Shown piece by piece: positions 1 through 8,293 of a stretch of 64,000 bases of DNA. The stretch is from Massilia eburnea (GTDB taxonomy: Bacteria > Pseudomonadota > Gammaproteobacteria > Burkholderiales > Burkholderiaceae_D), in contig NZ_WNKX01000006.1 in the NCBI RefSeq assembly GCF_009720745.1, positions 248,001-312,000 of the forward strand. The letters run 5' to 3'. Numbering within the stretch: position 1 is the first letter of the stretch; each line of letters opens with the position of its first letter. The notes below the pieces were generated by a model. It was not told the origin of the DNA. It ran no database searches and saw nothing but the letters and a program-made list of their open reading frames with translations. The translations under genes and the position numbers were made by a program.

Positions 1-1
1 T

Positions 2-166
2 GGCAAACCGACAACATCGTTCATGTCCTTCGGCGACACCATCAAGATCGACATGCTGGATGCGGACGGCAAGTCCATCTTCGGCGCCATCGACCAGCAA
101 GTCTGGCAACTGGGCCGGCCGAAGGCTGTTCCTGAAGCGCAGCCGGCAGCGGACCCCGCCGAGTAA
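2..166 (+). CDS. Fumarylacetoacetate hydrolase family protein, C-terminal fragment
   Basis: Only the last 54 codons are inside the window; the reading frame runs in from the left edge and stops at TAA 164-166. The visible part (SFMSFGDTIKIDML, then GKSIFGAIDQ) resembles the C-terminal end of fumarylacetoacetate hydrolase/2-hydroxyhepta-2,4-diene-1,7-dioate isomerase family enzymes, which hydrolyse or decarboxylate diketo acids in aromatic degradation. The last 15 or so residues are an Ala/Pro-rich tail. The catalytic part lies outside, so the substrate cannot be judged. The gene is unrelated to the flagellar genes that follow 81 nt later. Confidence 0.6.
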   Translation, partial: GKPTTSFMSFGDTIKIDMLDADGKSIFGAIDQQVWQLGRPKAVPEAQPAADPAE

Positions 167-247
167 AGAGGGAATTCCCCGCCTTTTCCATCGATAGCTC
201 TTGCCCGGCCGCAGCGATAATGGCACGGTCGATAACAGGAGCGGTCA

Positions 248-1387
248 ATGGCTGAGGACAGCGACGCAGAAAAGACAGAACCCGCGTCACAGAGGCGCCT
301 CGAGCAGGCGCGTGAAGAAGGGGATGTGCCCAGGTCACGCGAAGTGGCCACTTTTACCGTCCTGATGGCAGCGGGCGCCGGCCTGTGGATGACAGGTTCC
401 GGCCTGGTGCGCGAATTGAGCCGCATGCTGAGCTCCGGCTTGTCGCTGACGCGCGAACAAGTCTTCAATCCCGATATCCTGACCACCCGCATCCTGGTCG
501 ATGTGGTGAACGTCATGCTGGCCTGCCTGCCGATCGGCGTGGCCGTGATGATCGTGGCCCTGGCTTCGCCGCTGCTGGTGGGCGGCTGGCTGTTTTCGGC
601 CAAGGCATTTACTCCCAATTTCATGAAGCTGAACCCTTTGACGGGGATCGGCAATATGTTTTCCACCAATTCGCTGGTGGAGCTGGTCAAGGCCATCATC
701 AAATCGGTCATCGTGGGCGTGGTGGCCTGGATGGTCATCTCGCGCCAGCAGCAGGAAGCCATCGGCTTGCTGAGCGAGCCGCTGAACGCGGGCAGTGCAC
801 ACGTGATGAATATGCTGGGCTTCAGCTTCATGGTGATTGTCGGCGCGCTGGGTTTCATCGCCGCCATCGATGCGCCATACCAGATGTGGCATTACGCGAA
901 CAAGATGAAGATGACGCGCCAGGAGCTGATCCAGGAATCCAAGGAATCGGACGGCAACCCGCAGATCAAGGGCAAGATCCGCCAGCTGCAGCGCGAAATG
1001 GCGAAGAAACGCATGATGCAGGAAGTGCCGACCGCGGACGTGGTGGTAACCAACCCGACCCACTATGCCGTGGCGCTGAAATACGCCGAGGGTGCGAAAG
1101 GCGCGCCGCGCGTGGTGGCCAAAGGCACCGACGAAGTGGCGGCCAAGATCCGCGAACTGGCCAAGGAGCACCGCGTCGCCATCCTGGAAGCGCCGCCGCT
1201 GGCGCGTGCCCTGCACAAGCATACCGAGATCGGCGACGAAATCCCGCCACGCCTGTACGCCGCCGTGGCGGAAGTGCTGGCCTATGTGTACCAGATCAAG
1301 GCCTATCGTCCGGGCCTGCGCTACCCGGACCGTCCGGGCAAGCTCGATGTGCCGGACGATATGGACCCACTGAACAAGCAACAATAA
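248..1387 (+). CDS. flhB: Flagellar type III export switch protein FlhB
   Basis: FlhB is the export-gate subunit that switches secretion from rod/hook to filament substrates. The 379-residue protein has the usual layout: a charged N-terminus, four hydrophobic segments between about residues 30 and 215, then a cytoplasmic domain. The autocleavage motif N269-P270-T271-H272 is intact and followed by YAVALKY, so self-cleavage is expected. The start at 248 has an AGGAG Shine-Dalgarno 7 nt upstream. flhA follows 12 nt after the stop, so the two are probably co-transcribed. Length and motifs are typical. A stand-alone paralogue of its C-terminal half lies at 44723-45079. Confidence 0.97.
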   Translation: MAEDSDAEKTEPASQRRLEQAREEGDVPRSREVATFTVLMAAGAGLWMTGSGLVRELSRMLSSGLSLTREQVFNPDILTTRILVDVVNVMLACLPIGVAVMIVALASPLLVGGWLFSAKAFTPNFMKLNPLTGIGNMFSTNSLVELVKAIIKSVIVGVVAWMVISRQQQEAIGLLSEPLNAGSAHVMNMLGFSFMVIVGALGFIAAIDAPYQMWHYANKMKMTRQELIQESKESDGNPQIKGKIRQLQREMAKKRMMQEVPTADVVVTNPTHYAVALKYAEGAKGAPRVVAKGTDEVAAKIRELAKEHRVAILEAPPLARALHKHTEIGDEIPPRLYAAVAEVLAYVYQIKAYRPGLRYPDRPGKLDVPDDMDPLNKQQ

Positions 1388-1399
1388 CGGAGTAATAGA

Positions 1400-3529
1400 A
1401 TGAACGCGTTGAACATGCCGCCATGGATGAGGGGAATTGCCGGTAACGGACAGGCCCTGGCTGCGCCGATCCTGATCATCATGCTGCTGGCGATGATGAT
1501 CCTGCCGCTGCCGTCGTTCGTGCTCGACCTGTTCTTCAGCTTCAATATCGCGCTGTCGATCATCGTCCTGCTGACCAGCCTGTATACGGTCAAGCCGCTC
1601 GACTTCATGGCCTTCCCGACGGTGCTGCTGGTGTCGACCATGCTGCGCCTGTCCTTGAACGTGGCATCGACCCGCGTGGTGCTGACCGAAGGCCACACCG
1701 GCCCGGATGCGGCAGGTAAGGTGATCGAGGCTTTCGGCCACTTCCTGATCGGCGGTAATTACACGGTCGGTATCGTGGTGTTCGTGATCCTGACCATCAT
1801 CAACTTCGTGGTGGTGACCAAGGGTGCGGGCCGTATCGCCGAAGTGGGCGCCCGTTTCGCCCTGGATGCAATGCCTGGCAAGCAGATGGCGATCGACGCC
1901 GACCTGAACGCGGGCCTGATCGGCGAGCCGGAAGCCAAGCGCCGCCGCAACGAGGTCTCGCAGGAAGCGGAATTCTACGGCGCCATGGACGGTGCTTCGA
2001 AATACGTGCGCGGCGACGCGGTGGCCGGCATCCTGGTTACCGTGATCAACGTGGTGGGCGGCCTGCTGGTTGGCATGATCCAGCACGATATGGGCTTTGC
2101 CGATGCGCTGAAAAACTATGTGCTGCTGGCGATCGGTGACGGCCTGGTGGCGCAGATTCCTTCGCTGGTGATTTCGATCGCGGCCGGTATCGTGGTGTCG
2201 CGCGTAGCATCGGAAACCGATATCGGCACCCAGGTGATCAGCCAGCTGTTTGCCAAGCCGCAGGTGCTGTTCATCACCGGCGGCATCATCGGCGGCCTGG
2301 GCCTGATTCCCGGTATGCCTAACCTGGTGTTCATCCTGCTGGCGTCGGCCCTGATCGGCTCCGGCTACATGCTGCAGAAGCAGGCGAAAGAAAAGGCGGA
2401 GATGGCCGAGGCGCGCGAGGCGGCCGGGCCGGGCGGCGGCGCTGCCGGCGGCGCCGCAGCGGCCGGCCAGGCTGCGCCCGAGCAGGAAGAGGCGACCTGG
2501 CAGGACGTGTTGGCTGTCGATACCCTGGGCCTGGAAGTGGGCTATCGCCTGATCCCCCTGGTTGACAAGACCCAGGGCGGTGAGCTGCTCAAGCGCATCA
2601 AGGGCATCCGCAAGAAATTCGCGCAGGAAGTCGGTTTTTTGGCGCCGCCGGTGCATATCCGCGACAACCTGGAACTTAAGCCTTCCGCTTACCGCATCAC
2701 GCTGAAAGGCGTTGAAGTGGGGACCGGCGAGGCGTTCAATGGACAGTACCTGGCGATCAACCCAGGCATGGCGAACGGCACCTTGCCTGGCATGGTGACG
2801 ACCGATCCGGCTTTCGGCCTGCCGGCGATCTGGATCGATGCCTCGCTGCGCGACCAGGCTACAGGTATGGGCTACACCGTGGTAGACGCTGGCACTGTCG
2901 TGGCGACTCACCTGAACCACGTGATCACTTCGCATGCTTCCGAACTGCTGGGGCGCGCGGAAGTGCAGGCGCTGCTGGATCACCTGGAGAAAGAAGCGCC
3001 CAAGCTGGTGGAAGACCTGGTGCCGAAGATGCTGTCGCTGTCGACCTTGCAGAAGGTGCTGCAAAACCTGTTGGCGGAAGGCGTGCATATCCGTGACATG
3101 CGCACCATTATTGAGACGCTGGCCGAGTTTACGCCGCACACGCAGGATCCGAACGAGTTGACGGCGCAGGTGCGCGTGGCCCTGGGCCGGGCGATTGTGC
3201 AGCAGCTGTTCCCGGGTGGTGGCGAGCTGTCGGTGATGACGCTGGATAACCGCCTGGAGCGCTTACTGATGCAGGCCATGGCGAGCGGTGGGACGGATGC
3301 GGCGGGTATTGAGCCGGGGCTGGCGGATACCATCGCGCAGCAGGCTGCGGCGGCGACCCAGCAGCAGGAAGCGCTGGGCGTGACGCCGGTATTGCTGGTG
3401 CCGGGGCCGTTGCGGCCGTTGCTGTCCAAGTTCTTGCGCAGGGCGCTGCCGCAACTCAAGGTGCTGTCGCATGCGGAGATTCCGGAGTCGAAGACGATTC
3501 GGGTGACGGCGCTGGTTGGCGCGCAGTAA
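1400..3529 (+). CDS. flhA: Flagellar export gate protein FlhA
   Basis: FlhA forms the nonameric ring of the export gate and docks chaperone-substrate complexes. The N-terminal half (about residues 20-330) is rich in membrane segments and contains the FHIPEP family signature region (RLSLNVASTRVVLTEGHTG). A Gly/Ala-rich linker (about 340-372) leads to the cytoplasmic docking domain ending near residue 709. Family length is about 690-710, so it is full length. It follows flhB in the same operon. Downstream lies a 168-bp REP-type repeat before flhF, which may separate the flhBA transcript from flhFG. Confidence 0.97.
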   Translation: MNALNMPPWMRGIAGNGQALAAPILIIMLLAMMILPLPSFVLDLFFSFNIALSIIVLLTSLYTVKPLDFMAFPTVLLVSTMLRLSLNVASTRVVLTEGHTGPDAAGKVIEAFGHFLIGGNYTVGIVVFVILTIINFVVVTKGAGRIAEVGARFALDAMPGKQMAIDADLNAGLIGEPEAKRRRNEVSQEAEFYGAMDGASKYVRGDAVAGILVTVINVVGGLLVGMIQHDMGFADALKNYVLLAIGDGLVAQIPSLVISIAAGIVVSRVASETDIGTQVISQLFAKPQVLFITGGIIGGLGLIPGMPNLVFILLASALIGSGYMLQKQAKEKAEMAEAREAAGPGGGAAGGAAAAGQAAPEQEEATWQDVLAVDTLGLEVGYRLIPLVDKTQGGELLKRIKGIRKKFAQEVGFLAPPVHIRDNLELKPSAYRITLKGVEVGTGEAFNGQYLAINPGMANGTLPGMVTTDPAFGLPAIWIDASLRDQATGMGYTVVDAGTVVATHLNHVITSHASELLGRAEVQALLDHLEKEAPKLVEDLVPKMLSLSTLQKVLQNLLAEGVHIRDMRTIIETLAEFTPHTQDPNELTAQVRVALGRAIVQQLFPGGGELSVMTLDNRLERLLMQAMASGGTDAAGIEPGLADTIAQQAAAATQQQEALGVTPVLLVPGPLRPLLSKFLRRALPQLKVLSHAEIPESKTIRVTALVGAQ

Positions 3530-3697
3530 AACCGGTAAACCAGGGTCCGACCCAAAGGTCAGACCCTGTCTGTGCGTCTGCCGCCGGTTCGGTTCCAGGC
3601 CTTTGACTCTCGACGAAGATCAACGGCCTAGAACCAACCCGCGGCCGCGAGATCATTCAGGGTCTGACCCTTGGGTCAGACCCTGGTTTGCCGGGTT
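3530..3697. repeat. REP-type inverted repeat pair between flhA and flhF
   Basis: Starting at the flhA stop, ACCGGTAAACC plus two GGGTC-type palindromic cores is mirrored at 3659-3697 by the reverse complement, ending in GGTTTGCCGGGTT. About 80 bp separates the arms. Each core is an 11-bp odd palindrome (GGGTC-N-GACCC or a one-base variant). Related copies occur at 8195, 40527, 52237, 57023 and 57712. The structure matches a REPIN-like pair (two REPs in inverted orientation). It could also act as a transcript-end hairpin, but there is no T-run. Confidence 0.75.
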
Positions 3698-3798
3698 TTG
3701 AATTAAGAGGCATTTCCCAAGCTATTCCCCAGTTTGTTTCTACCCTGCATCGTCAATAATTTGACCATGTGCGAAATAATCAGCAGGAGTAGCTGGAA

Positions 3799-5163
3799 AT
3801 GAACGTCAAAAAATTTACCGCCCCAACCTCCCGTGAAGCGCTGCGCAAAGTGCGCGAAGCGCTCGGCCCGGATGCGGTGATCCTCTCCAACCGCGCTGTC
3901 GACGGCGCGGTGGAAATCCTGGCCCTGGCCGGCGACGATGCCGCCGCCCTGGCCCCGCACTCCCCAGACTCCCCGATGTCCGCGCCGGCGCCGCAGCTGG
4001 ACCTCGCTCCAGCCTCCCCAGCTGCCGAAGCCGCGCCATCGCTGGTCGCCCATCCCGCAGCCCCGGTGTTGCGTACCGCCCCGCGCCAGGCGCAGCCCGT
4101 GCCGCGCGCCCCGGCCCGTCCGGCTGCGGCGCCAGCACCCGCCATCGACATGGAACGTATTTCAAGCATGGTGGCCGAAGCCGTCGCCAGCGCCAAAGCC
4201 AGCGCCGCCGCCGAAATGACCAGCATGATGAGCGAACTGCGCGCCATGCGCGGCATGATGGAAACCCAGCTCAACGAACTGGCCTTCGCCAATACCCAGC
4301 AGCGCGAACCGCACAAGACCGTCGTGCTGCGCGAGATGCTGGCCGCCGGCTTCTCCGCCAGCCTGGCGCGCTACCTGACAGACAAGCTGCCAGCCACCCG
4401 CGATGGCGCCGAAGCCCTGCAATGGATCCGCACCGTCCTGGCCCGTAATATCAACGCCATGAACAACGAAGATGCGCTGCTGGAACAGGGCGGCGTATTC
4501 GCCTTGGTCGGTCCGACCGGCGTCGGCAAGACCACCACCACCGCCAAGCTGGCGGCGCGCTGCGTGATGCGCCACGGTCCGGAAAAACTGGCCCTGATCA
4601 CCACCGACGCTTATCGTATCGGCGCCCACGAGCAACTGCGCATCTACGGCAAGATCCTGGGCGTGATGGTGCACTCGGTGAAGGACGAAGCCGACCTGCG
4701 CATCGCCCTCAACGAACTGAAAAACAAGCACACCGTGCTGATTGATACTGTTGGTGTCAGCCAGCGTGACCAGATGGTGGCCGAGCAGGTCGCCATGCTG
4801 CAGGGCGTCGGCACCAATGTGCAGCGCATCCTGTGCATGAACGCCACCTCGACCCAGGAAACCCTGTCCGAAGTGGTGCGCGCCTACCAGGGCAGCGGCC
4901 TGGCCGGGGCCATCATCACCAAGCTGGACGAGGCGGCCTCCATCGGCTCCGCCCTGGACGTGGTGATCCGACACAAGCTGCGCCTGTACTACGCGTCCAA
5001 CGGCCAGCGCGTGCCGGAAGACCTGCACCTGGCCGATCCGGTTGCGCTGGTGGAGCGCGCCTTCGGCGGCCAATCCGCCCCGAAATACGGCGATGCCGAA
5101 CTGCCCTTGCTGGTAGCTGGCGCCGCCCAGGATCCAATGCTGCGCGAGGTACGCCTTGGCTAA
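3799..5163 (+). CDS. flhF: Flagellar placement SRP-type GTPase FlhF
   Basis: FlhF is an SRP-family GTPase that sets flagellar position and number at the pole. The 454-residue protein has a basic N-terminal segment (VKKFTAPTSREALRKVREALG), a long Ala/Pro-rich linker (about residues 50-115), and the NG GTPase domain from about residue 170. The P-loop GPTGVGKT is at 238-245; G3 is DTVGVSQRD and G4 is TKLDE. An AGGAG Shine-Dalgarno precedes the start. The 3' end overlaps flhG by 8 nt, implying translational coupling with its usual partner. Length is normal for beta/gammaproteobacterial FlhF. Confidence 0.96.
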   Translation: MNVKKFTAPTSREALRKVREALGPDAVILSNRAVDGAVEILALAGDDAAALAPHSPDSPMSAPAPQLDLAPASPAAEAAPSLVAHPAAPVLRTAPRQAQPVPRAPARPAAAPAPAIDMERISSMVAEAVASAKASAAAEMTSMMSELRAMRGMMETQLNELAFANTQQREPHKTVVLREMLAAGFSASLARYLTDKLPATRDGAEALQWIRTVLARNINAMNNEDALLEQGGVFALVGPTGVGKTTTTAKLAARCVMRHGPEKLALITTDAYRIGAHEQLRIYGKILGVMVHSVKDEADLRIALNELKNKHTVLIDTVGVSQRDQMVAEQVAMLQGVGTNVQRILCMNATSTQETLSEVVRAYQGSGLAGAIITKLDEAASIGSALDVVIRHKLRLYYASNGQRVPEDLHLADPVALVERAFGGQSAPKYGDAELPLLVAGAAQDPMLREVRLG

Positions 5164-5956
5164 TTTCGACTTCGACCAGGCCGAAGGCCTGCGCCGGATG
5201 CTGGCCGGTCCCCGGCCACGCATCATCACCTTCCTCTCGGCCACGCCGCAGGACGACAAAGGCGCCATGCTGGTTAACCTGGGCGCTTCGCTGTCGCAGG
5301 CCGGCAACGACGTACTGGTCGTCGATGCTTGCGCCAGCGCCCACGGCGTGGTGTCCCGCCTTGGCCTGGACCACGGCACCAGCCTGCTGGACGTGGCGCG
5401 CCAGCGCTGCGGCCTGAACCAGGTGCTGCATGCTGCACCGCAAGGCTTCAACGTGGTGTCGATGACCCGTGGCGAAGCGCGCCGCGGGCCCGAAGAAGGG
5501 CGCCGCCTGGCGAAAGCCTTCGGCGTGCTGGCCAGCCAGTCCGGCATCGTGCTGGTGGATGGCGAATTCGACGGCGAGGCCTTCCCTGTGCCGCTGATGG
5601 CGAGTTCCGAGATCGTGGTGCAAGTGTCGAACAGCGCCACTTCCATCAAAAATGCTTATATGATGATCAAGCGGCTCAACCATGAACTGGGCCGCCGCCC
5701 CTTTGGCATCCTGGTCACCGGCGCTTCGGAGGCCGAAGCAAGGGTGGTTTACGATAATATGGCGCATGCGGCAAGCCGTTACCTGGCAGTCAACCTCGTT
5801 TCCATGGGGTCTGTCCCGGCCGACGAATACCTGCAGCGTGCAGCCCGGCTGGGACGTGCGGTGGTGGACGCCTTCCCATTGGCCGGGGCTTCAGTGGCCT
5901 TCCGCCAGCTGGCAGGGCGTTTTGCGATGGGGAGCTGCAACCATTTTAGAGCCTGA
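5156..5956 (+). CDS. flhG: MinD-like flagellar number regulator FlhG (FleN/YlxH), degenerate P-loop
   Basis: FlhG is a MinD/ParA-type ATPase that limits flagellar number and stimulates FlhF GTPase activity. The start is TTG at 5156, overlapping flhF by 8 nt; it preserves the N-terminal FlhF-activating motif DQAEGLRRM (residues 7-15). The fold otherwise follows MinD (ITFLSA, then LVNLGASLSQAGNDVLVVDA). The deviant Walker A (KGGxGKT in the family) is replaced by TPQDDKGAM at residues 30-38, so standard ATP binding is doubtful. Position between flhF and fliA is canonical, so the identity is secure even though the biochemistry may differ. Confidence 0.88.
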   Translation: MANFDFDQAEGLRRMLAGPRPRIITFLSATPQDDKGAMLVNLGASLSQAGNDVLVVDACASAHGVVSRLGLDHGTSLLDVARQRCGLNQVLHAAPQGFNVVSMTRGEARRGPEEGRRLAKAFGVLASQSGIVLVDGEFDGEAFPVPLMASSEIVVQVSNSATSIKNAYMMIKRLNHELGRRPFGILVTGASEAEARVVYDNMAHAASRYLAVNLVSMGSVPADEYLQRAARLGRAVVDAFPLAGASVAFRQLAGRFAMGSCNHFRA

Positions 5957-5973
5957 AAAGAATTAGAACCTTT

Positions 5974-6705
5974 ATGTACACGGTCAAAGGGAAGGTGGAC
6001 AAGGATTCCTTGCTGACGGAGCACATGCCGTTGGTCAAGCGCCTGGCTCACCATATGAAGGCAAAATTGCCGCCCAGTGTGGAAGTGGATGACCTGGTAC
6101 AGGCAGGCATGATCGGCTTGCTCGACGCTATTAACAGGTATGAAGAAACGCACGGCGCCCAGTTCGAGACTTACGCGGTGATGCGCATCCGCGGCGCCAT
6201 GCTCGATGAATTGCGCTCCTCCGACTGGATGCCGCGTTCGATGCGGCAGGACATGCGGAAAATTGAAAACGCGATGGCCACGCTGCAGCAGCGCCTGGGC
6301 CGCCCGCCGACCGAGTCGGAAGTGGCGAAGTCGCTCAAGCTGTCGCTGGCCGATTACCAGGAAATGCTGTCCGAAGGCGGCGGCCACCAGCTGGTGTACT
6401 ACGAAGATTTTCACGAGGAAGACGGCAACGACAGCTTCCTCGACCGCTACGCCCATGATGAAGATGCCGATCCGCTGCGCGCGCTGCTCGACACCGACTT
6501 CCGCCAGGCTGTGATCGATGCGATTGATGCGCTGCCACCACGTGAGAAAATGCTGATGGGCCTTTACTACGAGGAAGAGCTGAACCTGAAAGAGATCGGC
6601 GCCGTGATGGGCGTGTCCGAATCTCGCGTATCGCAATTGCACACACAAGCCGTGGCGCGCCTGCGTGCCTCGCTGCGGGAGCAGGCATGGACTGGTCCAG
6701 CGTAG
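5974..6705 (+). CDS. fliA: RNA polymerase sigma factor for flagellar operon (sigma28)
   Basis: FliA directs RNA polymerase to late flagellar genes and is held inactive by FlgM until the hook is complete. The 243-residue protein has sigma region 2 (DLVQAGMIGLLDAINRYE, then YAVMRIRGAMLDELR), region 3 (RPPTESEVAKSLKLS) and a region-4 helix-turn-helix (LKEIGAVMGVSESRVSQL). Length is typical (about 240). Its 3' end overlaps motC by 19 nt. Its target promoters are recognisable upstream of flgM, flgK, fliD and fliC in this window, and its antagonist FlgM is encoded at 10370-10693. Confidence 0.97.
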   Translation: MYTVKGKVDKDSLLTEHMPLVKRLAHHMKAKLPPSVEVDDLVQAGMIGLLDAINRYEETHGAQFETYAVMRIRGAMLDELRSSDWMPRSMRQDMRKIENAMATLQQRLGRPPTESEVAKSLKLSLADYQEMLSEGGGHQLVYYEDFHEEDGNDSFLDRYAHDEDADPLRALLDTDFRQAVIDAIDALPPREKMLMGLYYEEELNLKEIGAVMGVSESRVSQLHTQAVARLRASLREQAWTGPA

Positions 6706-7433
6706 CCGGCGTCCTGCTGGCGCTGGCCGGCATCATCGTCGGCCAGGGGCTGGAAGGCGGCAAGATCACTTCCTTGCTGCAGCCGGCCGCTTTCGCCATC
6801 GTGGTGATCGGCACCTTCGGCGCTGTCATGCTGCAAACCCGGGTGCCGACCTTGCGCCGTGGCTTGTCGATGATCCGCTGGGTCTTCAAACCGCCGCCGG
6901 ACAGCCGCGCCCAACTGGCGCGCGACATCAATAACTGGAGCATGCTGGCCCGCCGCGACGGGCTGCTGGCGCTGGAGCGCCCCATGCTCGGCGCCAAGGA
7001 CAAATTCGTCGCCAAAGGCCTGCGCATGATCGTCGACGGCATCAATCCGGACAAGATGCGCCAGATGCTGGACATGGAAATCACTGCCTTCGAAACGGCG
7101 GAACGCCAGGCGGTGCGCATCTGGGAGTCGGCGGCGGGATATTCGCCGACGATCGGCATCCTGGGCGCCGTGCTGGGCCTGATCCATGTGATGGAAAACC
7201 TGACCGATCCGAACAAGCTTGGTTCCGGCATTGCGGTCGCGTTTGTGTCGACCATTTACGGCGTCGGCCTGGCCAATCTGTTCTTCTACCCGATCGCCAA
7301 CAAGCTCAAGACCATCGTCACGCGCCAGGTCTACCTGCAGGAGCTGACGGCGGCGGTGATGTACGACATCGCCACGGGCGACTTCACACGCGTTATCGAC
7401 GAGCGGATCGCGACCCTGATGCGGGAGCCGTGA
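6687..7433 (+). CDS. motC: Flagellar stator subunit MotC (MotA/PomA family)
   Basis: MotA-type stator subunit: five copies surround a MotB-type dimer to form the ion channel that turns the rotor. The 248-residue protein starts with a membrane segment (VAGVLLALAGIIVGQGLEGG) and has four predicted segments, two near the N-terminus and two after residue 145 (YSPTIGILGAVLGLIHVM and the GVGLANLFFYPIANKL region), with a cytoplasmic loop between. It overlaps fliA by 19 nt and is followed 1 nt later by motD. The fliA-motC-motD order matches the MotCD stator of Pseudomonas rather than the classical motAB pair. Proton coupling is assumed. Confidence 0.93.
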   Translation: MDWSSVAGVLLALAGIIVGQGLEGGKITSLLQPAAFAIVVIGTFGAVMLQTRVPTLRRGLSMIRWVFKPPPDSRAQLARDINNWSMLARRDGLLALERPMLGAKDKFVAKGLRMIVDGINPDKMRQMLDMEITAFETAERQAVRIWESAAGYSPTIGILGAVLGLIHVMENLTDPNKLGSGIAVAFVSTIYGVGLANLFFYPIANKLKTIVTRQVYLQELTAAVMYDIATGDFTRVIDERIATLMREP

Positions 7434-7434
7434 T

Positions 7435-8196
7435 ATGCAGAACCGCCGCGCGCGCCGCAAATTCGATGACGAACCGGAGAACCATGAACGCTGGCTGATT
7501 TCCTACGCCGACTTCATCACGCTGCTGTTCGCGTTCTTTGTGGTGATGTATGCGGTCTCCTCCGTCAACCTCGGCAAGTACAAGGTGTTTTCCGATGCTT
7601 TAGGGGATGCGTTTGGCGGCGCCGGTTCCGCCGTCCCGACCAATACCGAGGTTCAGAGTTTGCCGATCCCGAATCCGGCCACGCGCAAGCGCAATGAGGC
7701 GATCAAGAAGGAGAAGGAGCAGATGACTCGCCTGGCCAAGGATCTGGCCAGCACGCTGGCTCCGCTGGTCAAGGAAGGCAAGGTGCGCGTGACGCAGAAT
7801 AGCCGCGGGGTGAGCGTGGAGATCAATGCGTCGGTGCTGTTCCGCGCCGGCGATGCAAGCTTGACCGAGGAATCGCGTGAGGCGCTGACGGCGGTGGCCT
7901 CCTTGCTGAAGGATGATCCGCATGCGGTGCAGGTGGAGGGGCACACCGACAATGTGCCGATCAGGAATGCGGCGTATCCGTCGAACTGGGAGTTGTCGGC
8001 GGTGAGGGCTGGGACGGTGGTGCGCTTGTTTATTGAGGCGGGGATCAAGCCGTCGCGCATGACGGCGGTGGGGCATGCGGATAATGAGCCGGTGGCGCCG
8101 AATACGGACCCGGAGTCGCGGGCGAGGAATCGCAGGGTGGCGGTGACGATTTTGTCAGGCATCCCCGATCCCGCTACCGAAATTCCAAATCAGTAA
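7435..8196 (+). CDS. motD: Flagellar stator subunit MotD (MotB/OmpA family)
   Basis: Peptidoglycan-anchoring stator subunit paired with MotC. The single N-terminal membrane segment carries the ion-binding aspartate in SYADFITLLFAFFVVMYA (Asp-26). A linker leads to the C-terminal OmpA-like peptidoglycan-binding domain (about residues 125-245), with GHTDNVPI, WELSAVRA and the closing ARNRRVAVTI. A GGGAG Shine-Dalgarno overlaps the motC stop. The length of 253 is normal for MotD. The gene ends one base before a REP-type repeat pair and converges on the gene at 8293. Confidence 0.94.
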   Translation: MQNRRARRKFDDEPENHERWLISYADFITLLFAFFVVMYAVSSVNLGKYKVFSDALGDAFGGAGSAVPTNTEVQSLPIPNPATRKRNEAIKKEKEQMTRLAKDLASTLAPLVKEGKVRVTQNSRGVSVEINASVLFRAGDASLTEESREALTAVASLLKDDPHAVQVEGHTDNVPIRNAAYPSNWELSAVRAGTVVRLFIEAGIKPSRMTAVGHADNEPVAPNTDPESRARNRRVAVTILSGIPDPATEIPNQ

Positions 8197-8293
8197 CCCG
8201 GTAATTCTGGGTCAGACCCAAGGGTCAGACCCTTCCACCGCACGCCTCGCTGACAGGGTCAGACCCTTGGGTCTGACCCGGGTTTACCGGGTT
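8195..8293. repeat. REP-type inverted repeat pair between convergent genes
   Basis: AACCCGGTAAT and two GGGTCAGACCC cores (8195-8231) face their reverse complement (8255-8293, ending GGTTTACCGGGTT) across about 23 bp. This is the most symmetrical copy in the window. It lies exactly between the stop codons of motD and the minus-strand gene ending at 8293, where it could serve as a bidirectional transcription barrier. Confidence 0.75.

Noticed and set aside
335..3139. 934-codon open frame on the minus strand opposite flhB/flhA
   Set aside because: It is antisense to two certain genes. Its translation is rich in His, Gln, Arg and Asp with no domain, as expected from the complement of high-G+C codons.
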